Source: a virus. From it: a stretch of DNA of 64,000 nt. The stretch is taken from IMG/VR virus record IMGVR_UViG_3300020424_000003, positions 1-64,000 of that record; one strand, given 5' to 3'. The notes under the pieces are model-generated. The model was given only the letters and a program-made list of their open reading frames with translations. It ran no database searches and had not been told where the DNA came from. Of the stretch, positions 15,478 through 23,945 are shown piece after piece; the stretch's first letter is position 1, and each line of letters starts with the position of its first letter. A program made the translations under genes and the position numbers.

Positions 15478-16174
15478 CTATTTTAGGGAACAGGGCATTA
15501 GTGCAAAATTCATCAACATCTGCTTCTGCAAGTCCTAATGACTTCATTACACGTGGCGTATGTGGATTTTGTTGCTGATTATGGCAGTAGTAATCCTGAC
15601 AACCAGCAGTAAAGTCTACAGTTTGTTCACCAGCATACTCAGGCACTGATTGAAACCATACCCTTAAATTATCAACTGCTAGTTTACATATTGCAACTGC
15701 TTCTTCTTCTGTGCCAACATTACCAGCCGCTATCATACCATCACTGAAAATATTCTTAGCCCATTCAGGTAATTCTCTTTGCTTTGTAGGAATAAAATCT
15801 TTTACTGCATCTAAGTACCATTCACACAGAGGATGATCTTCTCCACCACTTGATGCTGAAAAGTCATGAAAGGCACCAGTCATCTTACGTTTGCCTGCTA
15901 TCACATCAAAGCCATATATAGGTGAACCATTGTCAAGTGTTGGAAAACAACAGACGTGCATCATCCATAGTCCTTTTGATTCTCTTACATCAACAACATC
16001 TATGTGAGCTCTTCTTACATTGTTGTTTGCCCACACTCTATTGATCCAACCATTCTCAGGTTGATTAAACTTATTGAGACCTTTTTCTTCTATCTCATCA
16101 GCATATTCATCAAAGATACCAAGTATTTCATCTTGGCATTTTATAAGTGTGTCCCATATGATTGATTCACTCAT
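15473..16174 (-). CDS. Ferredoxin-dependent bilin reductase (PcyX/PebS-like)
   Basis: 233 aa, typical for the family. The core reads LWMMHVCCFPTLDNG, PIYGFDVIAGKRKMTGAFHDFS, with Asp104 in HDFS at the position of the catalytic Asp of PcyA/PebS. The C-terminus YYCHNQQQNPHTPRVMKS...ALFP is the usual FDBR ending. These enzymes reduce biliverdin with electrons from ferredoxin; phage members (PebS, PcyX) make phycoerythrobilin. The subtype cannot be fixed here. It is the last gene of the overlapping clpS-ho-halogenase-FDBR chain (4-nt ATGA overlap with the halogenase). Confidence 0.88.
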   Translation of the reverse strand: MSESIIWDTLIKCQDEILGIFDEYADEIEEKGLNKFNQPENGWINRVWANNNVRRAHIDVVDVRESKGLWMMHVCCFPTLDNGSPIYGFDVIAGKRKMTGAFHDFSASSGGEDHPLCEWYLDAVKDFIPTKQRELPEWAKNIFSDGMIAAGNVGTEEEAVAICKLAVDNLRVWFQSVPEYAGEQTVDFTAGCQDYYCHNQQQNPHTPRVMKSLGLAEADVDEFCTNALFPKIA

Positions 16175-17667
16175 CTATTTCCCCATTCTCTATTACCTAA
16201 GCTACCAGGATAAGAAACATTTTTGTTTTGCTTTCTCATTTTACTTAAGATATCTTGTGCTTCTTGTGTGTCTAATTTGGCAGTGGCAGTCTTAATACCA
16301 ACTGTGTTTAACCATAGTTTCCAATTTATGTCTTGGAATATCTCTGTATTACGTGGAAAGAACTGCTCATCAACTGTTGGAGTATAATTTCTTGCATAGT
16401 TAGTTGCAATGGTTTCCATTTTTTCTGTTTCTTCAAAATGTTGATCAACGTGTTTCCAAAATTTACTTTGTCTTTTGTTATTGAAATAATGTAATGCCAC
16501 AAAGTTCATACTGTCTTCGTAAACATTAGACATATCAAAATTAAAATTATCAATGTCTTCTTGTGTGTATCCACCCTTGCTCATACATTTAAGACCTGCT
16601 GATCCAATTATAAGCAAAGCAAGTCCTGTTGATTCTAATGGTTCAATGAATCCACTTGCAAGTCCTACACTAAAACAATTACCACGCCAGTTGTTTGCAT
16701 TGTATTCAGGTTTGAAAGGAACATGGTTAAAGTTTCCTGTTCTCAATCTATCCTCACCCCAATGTTGCACAAAGTAATCTTCTGCTTCTTGCTTGGTTGT
16801 GATTTCACTGTTGTAACATAATCCACTGCCTATTCTATCTTTGACAGGAGTTTTCCATATCCAACCATGATCACAAGCCTGGGCAGTCACATAAGGAACC
16901 TGAGGTTCGTGTTCTGTTGCATAATTAATTTGTGAAGCCACTGCGGCATTTGTAAATAACATATGGCTTCTGTCTATCCATTTGCTATCACCCAACGCAT
17001 TTGAAAGAAGTCTTTTGAAACCTGTGCAATCAACAAAGAAGTCTCCAGTTATCATGTCTCCGTTGTCAAGTGTTAAATGTGCAACCTTGCCATCAATGAT
17101 TGTAGGAGTGTCTATGTTTGCTTTAATGTGTCTAAGTCTTGGATATTTTTTATTACAGTATTCACTTAAGAAGTTTGCAAGTTTAATAGCATCAAGATGG
17201 TATCCTACATGAGCATCACCACCTAATGCAGTTGTGTTTCCTGCAACTTTCTTATCAACAACACTAACATCATACCATGCCGTCCATTGTTCAAAGTCTT
17301 TCATTTCTACATTTCCGTCTCTACATAGATCAACAAAATCTACAAAATTATCTTTTGAGGATTTTTCTATTGGAAAGTAAAAAGGTTGCCAAATGTTTAC
17401 ACCATCATCTCGCCAGTTAGGAAAATATGTGCCTAATTTAATTGTTGCGTCACAGGCCTTGGTCCATAACTCCTTGGGTATTCCACACTCGTCTAAAAAA
17501 TGATCAAACCCAAGTATGGTTGCTTCACCTACTCCAACTGTTGGTATGTTAGGACTTTCTATTAAAGTTATTTGTGTATTGGGTAAATTATTAAGTGCAT
17601 AAGCACAGGTCAACCAACCTGCACTACCTCCACCTACTATTACAATTTTATTGACTTTCGACAACAT
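16171..17667 (-). CDS. Flavin-dependent halogenase (tryptophan halogenase family)
   Basis: 498 aa, close to PrnA/RebH. FAD-binding VGGGSAGWLT (G12-x-G14-x-x-G17), GVGEATI near 45-51, catalytic-type lysine K77 (ATIKLG; K79 in PrnA), the halogenase signature W269-x-W271-x-x-P274, and FIEPLESTGL with E345/S346 matching the Glu-Ser pair at the chloride/substrate site. The family chlorinates or brominates indoles, pyrroles and phenols with FADH2 and O2. It is sandwiched and overlapped between heme oxygenase and bilin reductase, so a tetrapyrrole-derived or other non-Trp substrate should be considered. Confidence 0.9.
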   Translation of the reverse strand: MLSKVNKIVIVGGGSAGWLTCAYALNNLPNTQITLIESPNIPTVGVGEATILGFDHFLDECGIPKELWTKACDATIKLGTYFPNWRDDGVNIWQPFYFPIEKSSKDNFVDFVDLCRDGNVEMKDFEQWTAWYDVSVVDKKVAGNTTALGGDAHVGYHLDAIKLANFLSEYCNKKYPRLRHIKANIDTPTIIDGKVAHLTLDNGDMITGDFFVDCTGFKRLLSNALGDSKWIDRSHMLFTNAAVASQINYATEHEPQVPYVTAQACDHGWIWKTPVKDRIGSGLCYNSEITTKQEAEDYFVQHWGEDRLRTGNFNHVPFKPEYNANNWRGNCFSVGLASGFIEPLESTGLALLIIGSAGLKCMSKGGYTQEDIDNFNFDMSNVYEDSMNFVALHYFNNKRQSKFWKHVDQHFEETEKMETIATNYARNYTPTVDEQFFPRNTEIFQDINWKLWLNTVGIKTATAKLDTQEAQDILSKMRKQNKNVSYPGSLGNREWGNR

Positions 17668-18196
17668 CCATCATCTCCTGAAATGTTTTAGTTGCAAAAT
17701 CAAAACATATCTTGGCTTCTTCTGCCATACTGTCATCTATTCTTTCACGAATAGCAGTCTTCAGAGCATTTGGATCTTCAAATTGATAAAGTCTTCCTTC
17801 TCCAGGAACACGTTTGTTGATCATCTGTCCACCACTTAGATCTCCCATGTGTCTTGTGTACACATGAGCAAACAATTTATTTTTGTCTGTGCCTATACTC
17901 ATGATATGATCTGTGTATTCTTTTGTAACATTTAAAAGTTTAGGAGGATTGTCTTTGTCCTTCCAAAGTTCTTCATAGTCAGCAAATATGGCTGGTCCTC
18001 TTCTGATGTCACCTAGTCCATCAAAAAGTCCTTGTGCCATTGCATGGACTTCTAAAATATTGTATTGGGGGTGTTGGTTATATAAAAATGTTGCATATAC
18101 TTCAGGAGATATCTTGCCTCCCATAAGTACCTTAACAAATTTTTGTCTTTCTGCGTTTTTGTGATGTTCCCAAGTTAGCTCTTTTAATCTGCTCAT
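17648..18196 (-). CDS. Heme oxygenase
   Basis: 182 aa. TWEHHKNAERQKF provides the proximal His (H11 or H12), and YTRHMGDLSGGQMI is the distal-helix glycine motif. It opens heme to biliverdin IX-alpha, CO and Fe2+ using reduced ferredoxin in phage and bacterial systems. It overlaps clpS (4 nt, ATGA) upstream and the halogenase (20 nt) downstream, so it is co-translated with the pigment genes. It probably supplies biliverdin to the reductase at 15473-16174. Confidence 0.92.
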   Translation of the reverse strand: MSRLKELTWEHHKNAERQKFVKVLMGGKISPEVYATFLYNQHPQYNILEVHAMAQGLFDGLGDIRRGPAIFADYEELWKDKDNPPKLLNVTKEYTDHIMSIGTDKNKLFAHVYTRHMGDLSGGQMINKRVPGEGRLYQFEDPNALKTAIRERIDDSMAEEAKICFDFATKTFQEMMDVVESQ

Positions 18197-18501
18197 TCCT
18201 TTTCCAATTCGACTTTCAATGGAAATCCACTTGATCGAGCCAAATTGGTAGTCTCTAAGCCTTTTTGTTCTGCTATCTCAAAGGTGTAAACGCCAACTAT
18301 TGCGGAACCTTCTTCATGTATTTTAGTTGTCAAATCTCTTGCAGTGGTCTCACTGTGTTTAAAGATTTGCACGAGTACATCGATCACGAAATCCATAGGT
18401 GTTGCATCATCATTCAACATAATGACTTTATAAAGATTGGGTTCAGCAATCTTTTGCTTTATTTTTTCATCTATTTGAACGTCCATAACATTACTTATCA
18501 T
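18193..18501 (-). CDS. clpS: ClpS-like adaptor
   Basis: 102 aa. Core ClpS signatures: YKVIMLNDDATPMDFVIDVL (N-degron pocket, LNDD...M-D/E-F-V), EGSAIVGVYTFEIAEQK, and the C-terminal PLKVELEKE. ClpS delivers N-end-rule substrates to ClpAP and modulates substrate choice. A phage copy could redirect host ClpAP or work with the phage ClpP-like protein. It lies 29 nt after dnaK, with GGAG before the ATG, and overlaps heme oxygenase. Confidence 0.9.
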   Translation of the reverse strand: MISNVMDVQIDEKIKQKIAEPNLYKVIMLNDDATPMDFVIDVLVQIFKHSETTARDLTTKIHEEGSAIVGVYTFEIAEQKGLETTNLARSSGFPLKVELEKE

Positions 18502-18530
18502 CTACTTCTCCGCGATCGATGTTAAAAGGT

Positions 18531-20423
18531 TTATTTGTCTTTACTAACTTCTTCAAAATCAGCATCAACTACATTGTCGTCCTTTGGTTTATCAGACTCT
18601 GTGTTTGCTTTTTGCTCTGATTCTTGTTGTTGCTTATAGATTGCTTCACCAAGTTTCATTGCACTTTGAGTCAATGTTTCAGTTTTTGTTTTTATATCCT
18701 CTACATTTGACCCTTTTAATGCTTCTTTCAAATCATTAATATCAGACTCAACTTTAGTTTTATCTTCAGCTGATAACTTATCTCCGTGTTCTTTAAGTTG
18801 TTTCTCTACATTATGAACCATTGCATCTGCATTGTTTCTTGTATCGATACCTTCACGTTTTTGTTTGTCAGCCTCCTTGTTTGCTTCTGCGTCTTTGACC
18901 ATTTTGTCTATCTCAGACTCAGATAGTCCACCAGATGCTTGTATGGTTATCTTTTGTTCTTTGCCAGTGCCTTTGTCTTTTGCACTTACATTAACAATAC
19001 CATTTGCATCAATATCAAATGTCACTTCAATTTGTGGCATTCCTCTTGGTGCTGGTGCGATTCCATCAAGTGTAAAGTTTCCTAATGGCTTGTTGTCTGC
19101 CGCCATTTCCCTTTCACCTTGTACAACACTAATTGTTACCGCTGGTTGATTATCCTCAGCAGTTGAAAACACCTGACTTTTCTTTGTAGGAATAGTTGTG
19201 TTCTTTTCAATCAGTTTAGTTGCTACACCACCTAGTGTTTCAATACCTAAAGACAAAGGTGTTACATCTAACAACAAGACATCTTTGACATCTCCTTGTA
19301 GTACTCCACCCTGTATAGCGGCACCTATTGCTACAACTTCATCTGGGTTTACACCTTTGTGAGGTTCCTTACCAAAGAAGTCTTGTACCAACTGTTGAAC
19401 TTTAGGCATACGTGTCATACCACCTACTAAAATTACTTCGTCAATACCATTAGCAGATAGTTCTGCATCTTTAAGTGCTGTCTTACAAGGAACCAACGTT
19501 TTTTGAATCAAGTCTTCAACAAGAGATTCAAGTTTTGCTCTTGTCATCTTGATGTTTAAATGTTTAGGTCCACTTGCATCAGCAGTGATGAATGGTAAAC
19601 TTATGTCAGTTTGTACTGCTGACGATAGTTCACACTTGGCCTTTTCAGCAGACTCTCTTACACGTTGTAATGCAAGATTATCTTTTGTTAGGTCAACACC
19701 TTGTTCTTTCTTGAACTCATCACAGATATAATTTACAATGGTGTTGTCAAAGTCTTCACCACCTAGTGAAGTGTCTCCGTTAGTAGACTTAACTTCAAAT
19801 ACACCATCTCCTATTTCAAGAATTGATATATCAAATGTTCCACCACCTAAATCATATACTGCAACTGTGCCTGACTTTTTCTTGTCAAGTCCATAAGCAA
19901 GAGCGGCCGCAGTTGGTTCGTTTACTATACGTTCAACATCAAGTCCTGCAATCTTACCTGCGTCTTTGGTTGCTTGTCTTTGTGAATCATTGAAGTATGC
20001 TGGTACTGTGATTACTGCTTTCTTTACTTCACTGCCTAAATACTTTTCAGCAGTCTCTTTCATTTTTTGTAAAGTAAATGCAGATATCTGACTAGGAGAA
20101 TAATCCTCGTCTTTTGCTTTTACCCAAGCATCTCCATTTGATGATTTAATTATTTTAAAGGGCGAAGTCTTAATATCTTTTTGTACAGACTTGTCCTCAT
20201 ATTTTTTTCCTATTAGTCTTTTGACTGCGAAGATTGTGTTTTCTGGATTTGTCACTGCTTGTCTTTTTGCAGGAACACCCACTAGCCTTTCATCGCCGAA
20301 AGCTACCACTGAAGGTGTTGTTCTTGCACCTTCTGTATTTTCTATTACCTTGGCGCTACCGCCTTCCATTACTGATACGCAAGAATTGGTAGTACCTAAG
20401 TCAATACCGATTATTTTGCTCAT
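18531..20423 (-). CDS. dnaK: DnaK (Hsp70) chaperone
   Basis: 630 aa, full length (E. coli 638). Actin-like ATPase with [48 protein letters not shown] and [11 protein letters not shown], then the interdomain linker [19 protein letters not shown], the beta substrate-binding domain and the alpha lid. The C-terminus VVDADFEEV is the usual bacterial DnaK tail, with an alphaproteobacterial flavour. No DnaJ or GrpE is seen in the window, so host co-chaperones are presumably used. A strong AAGGAGGAG precedes the start. An intact DnaK in a phage is unusual. Confidence 0.96.
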   Translation of the reverse strand: MSKIIGIDLGTTNSCVSVMEGGSAKVIENTEGARTTPSVVAFGDERLVGVPAKRQAVTNPENTIFAVKRLIGKKYEDKSVQKDIKTSPFKIIKSSNGDAWVKAKDEDYSPSQISAFTLQKMKETAEKYLGSEVKKAVITVPAYFNDSQRQATKDAGKIAGLDVERIVNEPTAAALAYGLDKKKSGTVAVYDLGGGTFDISILEIGDGVFEVKSTNGDTSLGGEDFDNTIVNYICDEFKKEQGVDLTKDNLALQRVRESAEKAKCELSSAVQTDISLPFITADASGPKHLNIKMTRAKLESLVEDLIQKTLVPCKTALKDAELSANGIDEVILVGGMTRMPKVQQLVQDFFGKEPHKGVNPDEVVAIGAAIQGGVLQGDVKDVLLLDVTPLSLGIETLGGVATKLIEKNTTIPTKKSQVFSTAEDNQPAVTISVVQGEREMAADNKPLGNFTLDGIAPAPRGMPQIEVTFDIDANGIVNVSAKDKGTGKEQKITIQASGGLSESEIDKMVKDAEANKEADKQKREGIDTRNNADAMVHNVEKQLKEHGDKLSAEDKTKVESDINDLKEALKGSNVEDIKTKTETLTQSAMKLGEAIYKQQQESEQKANTESDKPKDDNVVDADFEEVSKDK

Positions 20424-20450
20424 TGTTCTCCTCCTTATTAAGCAAAGAGT

Positions 20451-20470
20451 AGGGTGGGTTTCCCCACCCT
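20451..20470 (-). promoter_or_regulatory. GC-rich hairpin between hsp20 and dnaK
   Basis: AGGGTGGG/CCCACCCT pairs perfectly (8 bp, 4-nt loop) in an AT-rich region between the hsp20 stop and dnaK. No T-tract follows, so it may be a partial terminator, an RNA processing or stability element, rather than a full intrinsic terminator. Confidence 0.55.
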
Positions 20471-20478
20471 ATCATTTG

Positions 20479-20925
20479 TTATTTGATTTCGATAGTTCTT
20501 GGTTTTTTAGACTCTGGAATAATTCTTTCCAAAGAAATTGTCAATAAACCATCTTTCAACTCAGCACCCTTGACTTCAACGTCATCAGCGATGCTGAAAG
20601 ATTTAGTAAACATTCTCTTACTAATTCCTTTGTGCAATACGCCAGACTGATCTCCGTCTTGTTTTGCTTCTTGAATTGATTTAACAGTAATTACACCGTC
20701 CTCATAACTTACGTCGATGTCTTTCTTACTGAAACCAGCTAGTGCGATTTCAATGTTGTAAGTGTAGTCACCAGTTTTCATAATGTTATATGGTGGGTAG
20801 TTTTGATGTGTTTGATTGGCAAAAAAGTTGTCATCAAACATTGATTCGAATCTATCAAAGATAGGATCGAAACCTACTGTTACGGGTCTTAGTTGATTAA
20901 AAATTGATAGGTGTGATTTAGTCAT
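20479..20925 (-). CDS. Small heat-shock protein (Hsp20/IbpA-like)
   Basis: 148 aa from the ATG at 20925 (MTKSHLSIFNQLRP), preceded by AAAGGAGGAC. The alpha-crystallin domain has NIEIALAGFSKKDIDVSYEDG, VLHKGISKRMFTKSFSIAD and the diagnostic AELKDGLLTISLERI; a C-terminal I-x-I-like TIEIK follows. It prevents aggregation as an ATP-independent holdase. Hsp20 proteins are common in cyanomyophages, where they are thought to aid virion assembly. It has both a sigma-70-like and a late promoter and lies upstream of dnaK. Confidence 0.92.
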   Translation of the reverse strand: MTKSHLSIFNQLRPVTVGFDPIFDRFESMFDDNFFANQTHQNYPPYNIMKTGDYTYNIEIALAGFSKKDIDVSYEDGVITVKSIQEAKQDGDQSGVLHKGISKRMFTKSFSIADDVEVKGAELKDGLLTISLERIIPESKKPRTIEIK

Positions 20926-20993
20926 TGTCTTGTCCTCCTTTATTAAGCAAGTTAAAGTCAAAGAACCCTATCAGGCATTCTTTAACATATTAG

Positions 20994-21001
20994 TATTTAT
21001 C
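20994..21001 (-). promoter_or_regulatory. T4-like late promoter box for hsp20
   Basis: GATAAATACT on the minus strand, 69 nt before the hsp20 ATG, between the sigma-70-like promoter and the gene, suggesting dual early and late expression. Confidence 0.5.
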
Positions 21002-21012
21002 ATACTACATAT

Positions 21013-21041
21013 AATATAGTGTAAAAGAGGCGATTTTGCAA
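21013..21041 (-). promoter_or_regulatory. Sigma-70-like promoter for hsp20-dnaK
   Basis: TTGCAA (21036-21041), 17-nt spacer, TATATT (21013-21018) on the minus strand. Confidence 0.65.
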
Positions 21042-21059
21042 GTATAAGGTATACCAAAT

Positions 21060-21620
21060 CTATCTAATTTGGACAAAAAAGAAGTGATTTAAGCTAAATC
21101 TACCCTCTCCAATCACTGGTTTTACTTCATGTTGAATAAAACTAGGAAACAATACAAGTGTATTATTATCCATTTTTGGTGTGTATTCATAGTCTGTAAA
21201 CTGCAATTCTCCACCTGTAAATTGTTTTGGTGCTTCGTATAGCAAAGTGACTGCTGATAAAACTGCATGATCAGGGTGTAATCCATAACTGCTGTCTTTG
21301 TCATAACAATTTAGTTGTGTGACATCTAAATTACACATCTGCAAATAGTTTGCAAATACATTGTCTTTCAGTTGTTCTTTTAGTTCAAATATTTTTCTGT
21401 TGTATCTAAGTATACTGCTAACGTGTCTGTCCTGTTTGTAGTGCATATCAAGATGAACTGCATTCATCCTATTGCTTTTAGGATCACCTGTTCTTTTTGT
21501 GTCTTGGGAGTGTTTGTGTAGATATTTTATTTCTGAAAAAACACTTGGAAGTTCTGCATCGTCAAAAAAATTATCTATTATACTATGTGCAAATGGTTCT
21601 TGTAAGTTTTTAACTTGCAT
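21060..21620 (-). CDS. 2OG-Fe(II) oxygenase (prolyl-hydroxylase-like)
   Basis: 186 aa from the ATG at 21620 (MQVKNLQEPFAHS), which overlaps the GMP reductase end by 11 nt; an earlier ATG would lie deep inside that gene. YGLHPDHAVLSAVTLLYE gives His-x-Asp, GGELQFTDYEY follows, and FPSFIQHEVKPV...GRFSLNHFF gives the distal His and Arg. Substrate unknown. Confidence 0.75.
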   Translation of the reverse strand: MQVKNLQEPFAHSIIDNFFDDAELPSVFSEIKYLHKHSQDTKRTGDPKSNRMNAVHLDMHYKQDRHVSSILRYNRKIFELKEQLKDNVFANYLQMCNLDVTQLNCYDKDSSYGLHPDHAVLSAVTLLYEAPKQFTGGELQFTDYEYTPKMDNNTLVLFPSFIQHEVKPVIGEGRFSLNHFFFVQIR

Positions 21621-22662
21621 TGAATTTATTGAACACTTGATTAACCTGATGTGTACATCTAACAAAGGTTGCACACTTAGGCATATCTTTTAATCTTTTT
21701 GCACCAATGTATGTACAAGCAGATCTTACTCCACCAAGTATTTCAACAACAGTTGCATCAGCTGGTCCTTTGTGTGGTAGTTCTACCACCTTGCCTTCAG
21801 CACCACGATATCCATCTTTTCTACGACCATGTTTTGCCATAGCGGCATCTGAACTCATTCCATAGAACTGTACTTTGCCGTTGACTACTTCGCCTTCGCT
21901 TTCGTCATGTCCTGCTAACATACCACCAAGCATTACAAAGTGAGCACCAGCACCAAATGCCTTAGCAACATCACCTGGATACACACAACCACCATCAGCA
22001 ATCACGTGTCCTCCAATACCATTGGCCGCATCTGCACATTCAATGACTCCTGATAATTGCGGCACACCAACACCAGTCTGCAATCTAGTTGTGCATACTG
22101 ATCCTGGACCAATACCAACCTTGACAATATCAGCACCACGAATGATTAATTCTTCTGTCATCTCTGCGGTTACAACATTACCAGCAATAAGTGTTTTATC
22201 AGGATAGGTATCTCTCATCTGTGCAATAAATTCACCAAAGTTTTCATGATAAGCATTTGCAACATCAACTGTGATAAATTTAATATCTGGAAATGCTTCT
22301 AAAACTTGTTTCATTGTGTTGTAGTCTGCGGCTTCTTTATCCCAAATGAATCCTGTCCCAGTACAAACACTGATGTATTTCATTTTGATTCCATTACCTA
22401 TTGCTTCTTTCCAGTCATCAAACGTATTGTGTTTTCCTATCACGGTTAACATCTTATGACTTTGCAATACCTTTGCCATGCTAAACGTGCCAACTCCGTC
22501 CATGTTACTCGACATGATTGGAACACCTGTCCACTCATTACCACTGTTGTGAAATTTAAATGTTCTCATTAGATCTACGTCTCTACGACTTTCTAATTTA
22601 GATCTTTTAGGCTTAAAAAGTACGTCACTATAATCTAATTTTATATCATGCTCAATTCTCAT
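21610..22662 (-). CDS. guaC: GMP reductase / IMPDH-family enzyme
   Basis: 350 aa, matching GuaC (about 346) and lacking the CBS domains of IMPDH. LDYSDVLFKPKRSKL at the N-terminus, MSSNMDGVGTFSMA, VKVGIGPGSVCTTRLQTGVG with catalytic Cys190, IADGGCVYPGDVAKA, and YRGAEGKVVELPHKG. GuaC deaminates GMP to IMP with NADPH. The phage could use it to shift purines between G and A pools. It is coupled (ATGA) to the oxygenase gene upstream. Confidence 0.88.
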   Translation of the reverse strand: MRIEHDIKLDYSDVLFKPKRSKLESRRDVDLMRTFKFHNSGNEWTGVPIMSSNMDGVGTFSMAKVLQSHKMLTVIGKHNTFDDWKEAIGNGIKMKYISVCTGTGFIWDKEAADYNTMKQVLEAFPDIKFITVDVANAYHENFGEFIAQMRDTYPDKTLIAGNVVTAEMTEELIIRGADIVKVGIGPGSVCTTRLQTGVGVPQLSGVIECADAANGIGGHVIADGGCVYPGDVAKAFGAGAHFVMLGGMLAGHDESEGEVVNGKVQFYGMSSDAAMAKHGRRKDGYRGAEGKVVELPHKGPADATVVEILGGVRSACTYIGAKRLKDMPKCATFVRCTHQVNQVFNKFNAS

Positions 22663-23261
22663 TTTTCAACTCCATAGTTAAAAGAAAGTGCTATTCTATT
22701 TGTTTTTGATCTGTTTTGCTTTACTGCGTGTTTGACCCAAGAAGGAAAAACAACAAGCATTCCAGGTTTAGGTGGATATGTTGCCATGGTGCTTGTAATT
22801 GTATTATACTGATTCAAGTTATCAGGTATGTAATACTGTGCGTCATCGCCACGATAAAACTGCAAGTCACCTTGGTTCTCTTCTGGTACATCAATATAGA
22901 ACACACCACTTAACATTCCATCTTGATGGTTGTGTAAAGTATGATAAGCACCTGGTGGATTAATATTAATCCACAAATTTTGAAATACTAATTTAGGAAA
23001 GCCTGCACTCTTAGAACAATAATCTATGGCTTTGTCTAATTCTATTAGCAATTTATTAAATGTAGGTTGAATGTTAGGAGGTAGAAGGTCAACCTTCTCT
23101 ATGCTTCTGCTATGCCAACCACCTTCGTTGCTATTTCCAGCAAGTTCTGGTTCAGCCTTTTGCCATGCTTCTGCGATAGCCTTTAGATCAGCTCTTGGTA
23201 TGTCGTCATTGATTCCTGCAAATACAATACTAGGAAACCAAAGATCTGCTTTCAACTCCAT
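22659..23261 (-). CDS. 2OG-Fe(II) oxygenase, TIGR02466/PF13759-like
   Basis: 200 aa. The family signature is NLWININPPGAYHTLHNH, DGMLSGVFYIDVPEENQGDL, then KPGMLVVFPSWVKHAV and NRIALSFNYG. This group is very frequent in marine T4-like phages. Its start shares bases with the bS21 stop (TAATG). Substrate unknown. Confidence 0.85.
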   Translation of the reverse strand: MELKADLWFPSIVFAGINDDIPRADLKAIAEAWQKAEPELAGNSNEGGWHSRSIEKVDLLPPNIQPTFNKLLIELDKAIDYCSKSAGFPKLVFQNLWININPPGAYHTLHNHQDGMLSGVFYIDVPEENQGDLQFYRGDDAQYYIPDNLNQYNTITSTMATYPPKPGMLVVFPSWVKHAVKQNRSKTNRIALSFNYGVEK

Positions 23262-23497
23262 TAATAACCTTCCTCTAACATTCTTTTCTGCATCGCTTTT
23301 TTGTGCCTAGCAATACCGGCCGCTTTTTGTCTGGCCTTCTTTGTGCTTGGCTTTTCAAAATATCTTTTGGATTTGTATTCCATCAAGATACCATCTTGCG
23401 ACACTTTTCTTTTGAATTTTCTCAAAGCCTTGTTAAAGTCACCGTTACGAACTGCAACATATAACCCTTCAGGCTTTTTTGTTTTGAACTTCGGCAA
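23261..23497 (-). CDS. rpsU: Ribosomal protein bS21 (copy 2)
   Basis: 78 aa. YVAVRNGDFNKALRKFKRKV, GILMEYKSKRYFEKPSTKKARQ and a basic tail are bS21 features. It differs clearly from copy 1 (N-terminal extension MPKFKTKKPEGL, different tail), so the two are not a recent duplication. It overlaps the upstream gene by 29 nt and has a near-consensus promoter inside that gene. Confidence 0.92.
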   Translation of the reverse strand: MPKFKTKKPEGLYVAVRNGDFNKALRKFKRKVSQDGILMEYKSKRYFEKPSTKKARQKAAGIARHKKAMQKRMLEEGY

Positions 23498-23870
23498 AGT
23501 CTTCTCCTTCTGCTAATTGTCCAACGTCAAAAATTCTACGATTACATAACATATTATAGTGCATAGACTCGGCACTTGTCAAGTAAAAAGTTTTATCATA
23601 AGATAAAATTTTGCCAATAATCCATTTATGGCTGTCAGCGACATTGTCTATATCTAGTATGATGTAATCAGAAGTATTACAAACGTCAAGTAACCAACCC
23701 AAGTCGTTCGATTCTTCGAACAGATATACATTAAGATTCTTACCCAGTTTCTTTGCCATTTCATTAAACTGTTCTTTTGTAGTTGTGCTAGGATATACAA
23801 GTGTGAAACTTAAATTATTATTATACAATTTATCAGGTGAAGTGATAAGATTGAGTACAGGCTGTTTCAT
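23469..23870 (-). CDS. Hypothetical protein (133 aa)
   Basis: Alpha/beta protein with a nucleotide-binding or TIR-like look: LSFTLVYPSTTTKEQFNEMA, NLNVYLFEESNDLGWLLD, SDYIILDIDNV and KTFYLTSAES. Such proteins occur in cyanophages and pelagiphages without assigned function. It houses the promoter of bS21 copy 2. Confidence 0.5.
   Translation of the reverse strand: MKQPVLNLITSPDKLYNNNLSFTLVYPSTTTKEQFNEMAKKLGKNLNVYLFEESNDLGWLLDVCNTSDYIILDIDNVADSHKWIIGKILSYDKTFYLTSAESMHYNMLCNRRIFDVGQLAEGEDFAEVQNKKA
23553..23582 (-). promoter_or_regulatory. Sigma-70 promoter for bS21 copy 2 and downstream genes
   Basis: TTGACA (23577-23582), 18-nt spacer, TATAAT (23553-23558) on the minus strand, inside the 3' half of the upstream CDS. 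Confidence 0.75.
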
Positions 23871-23945
23871 ATTACTACTTATTGTTTCTGATTTTTTGCC
23901 AAATAGAGTTCTGATTTTGCTCTTGATTTTGAACGTATACTTCTG

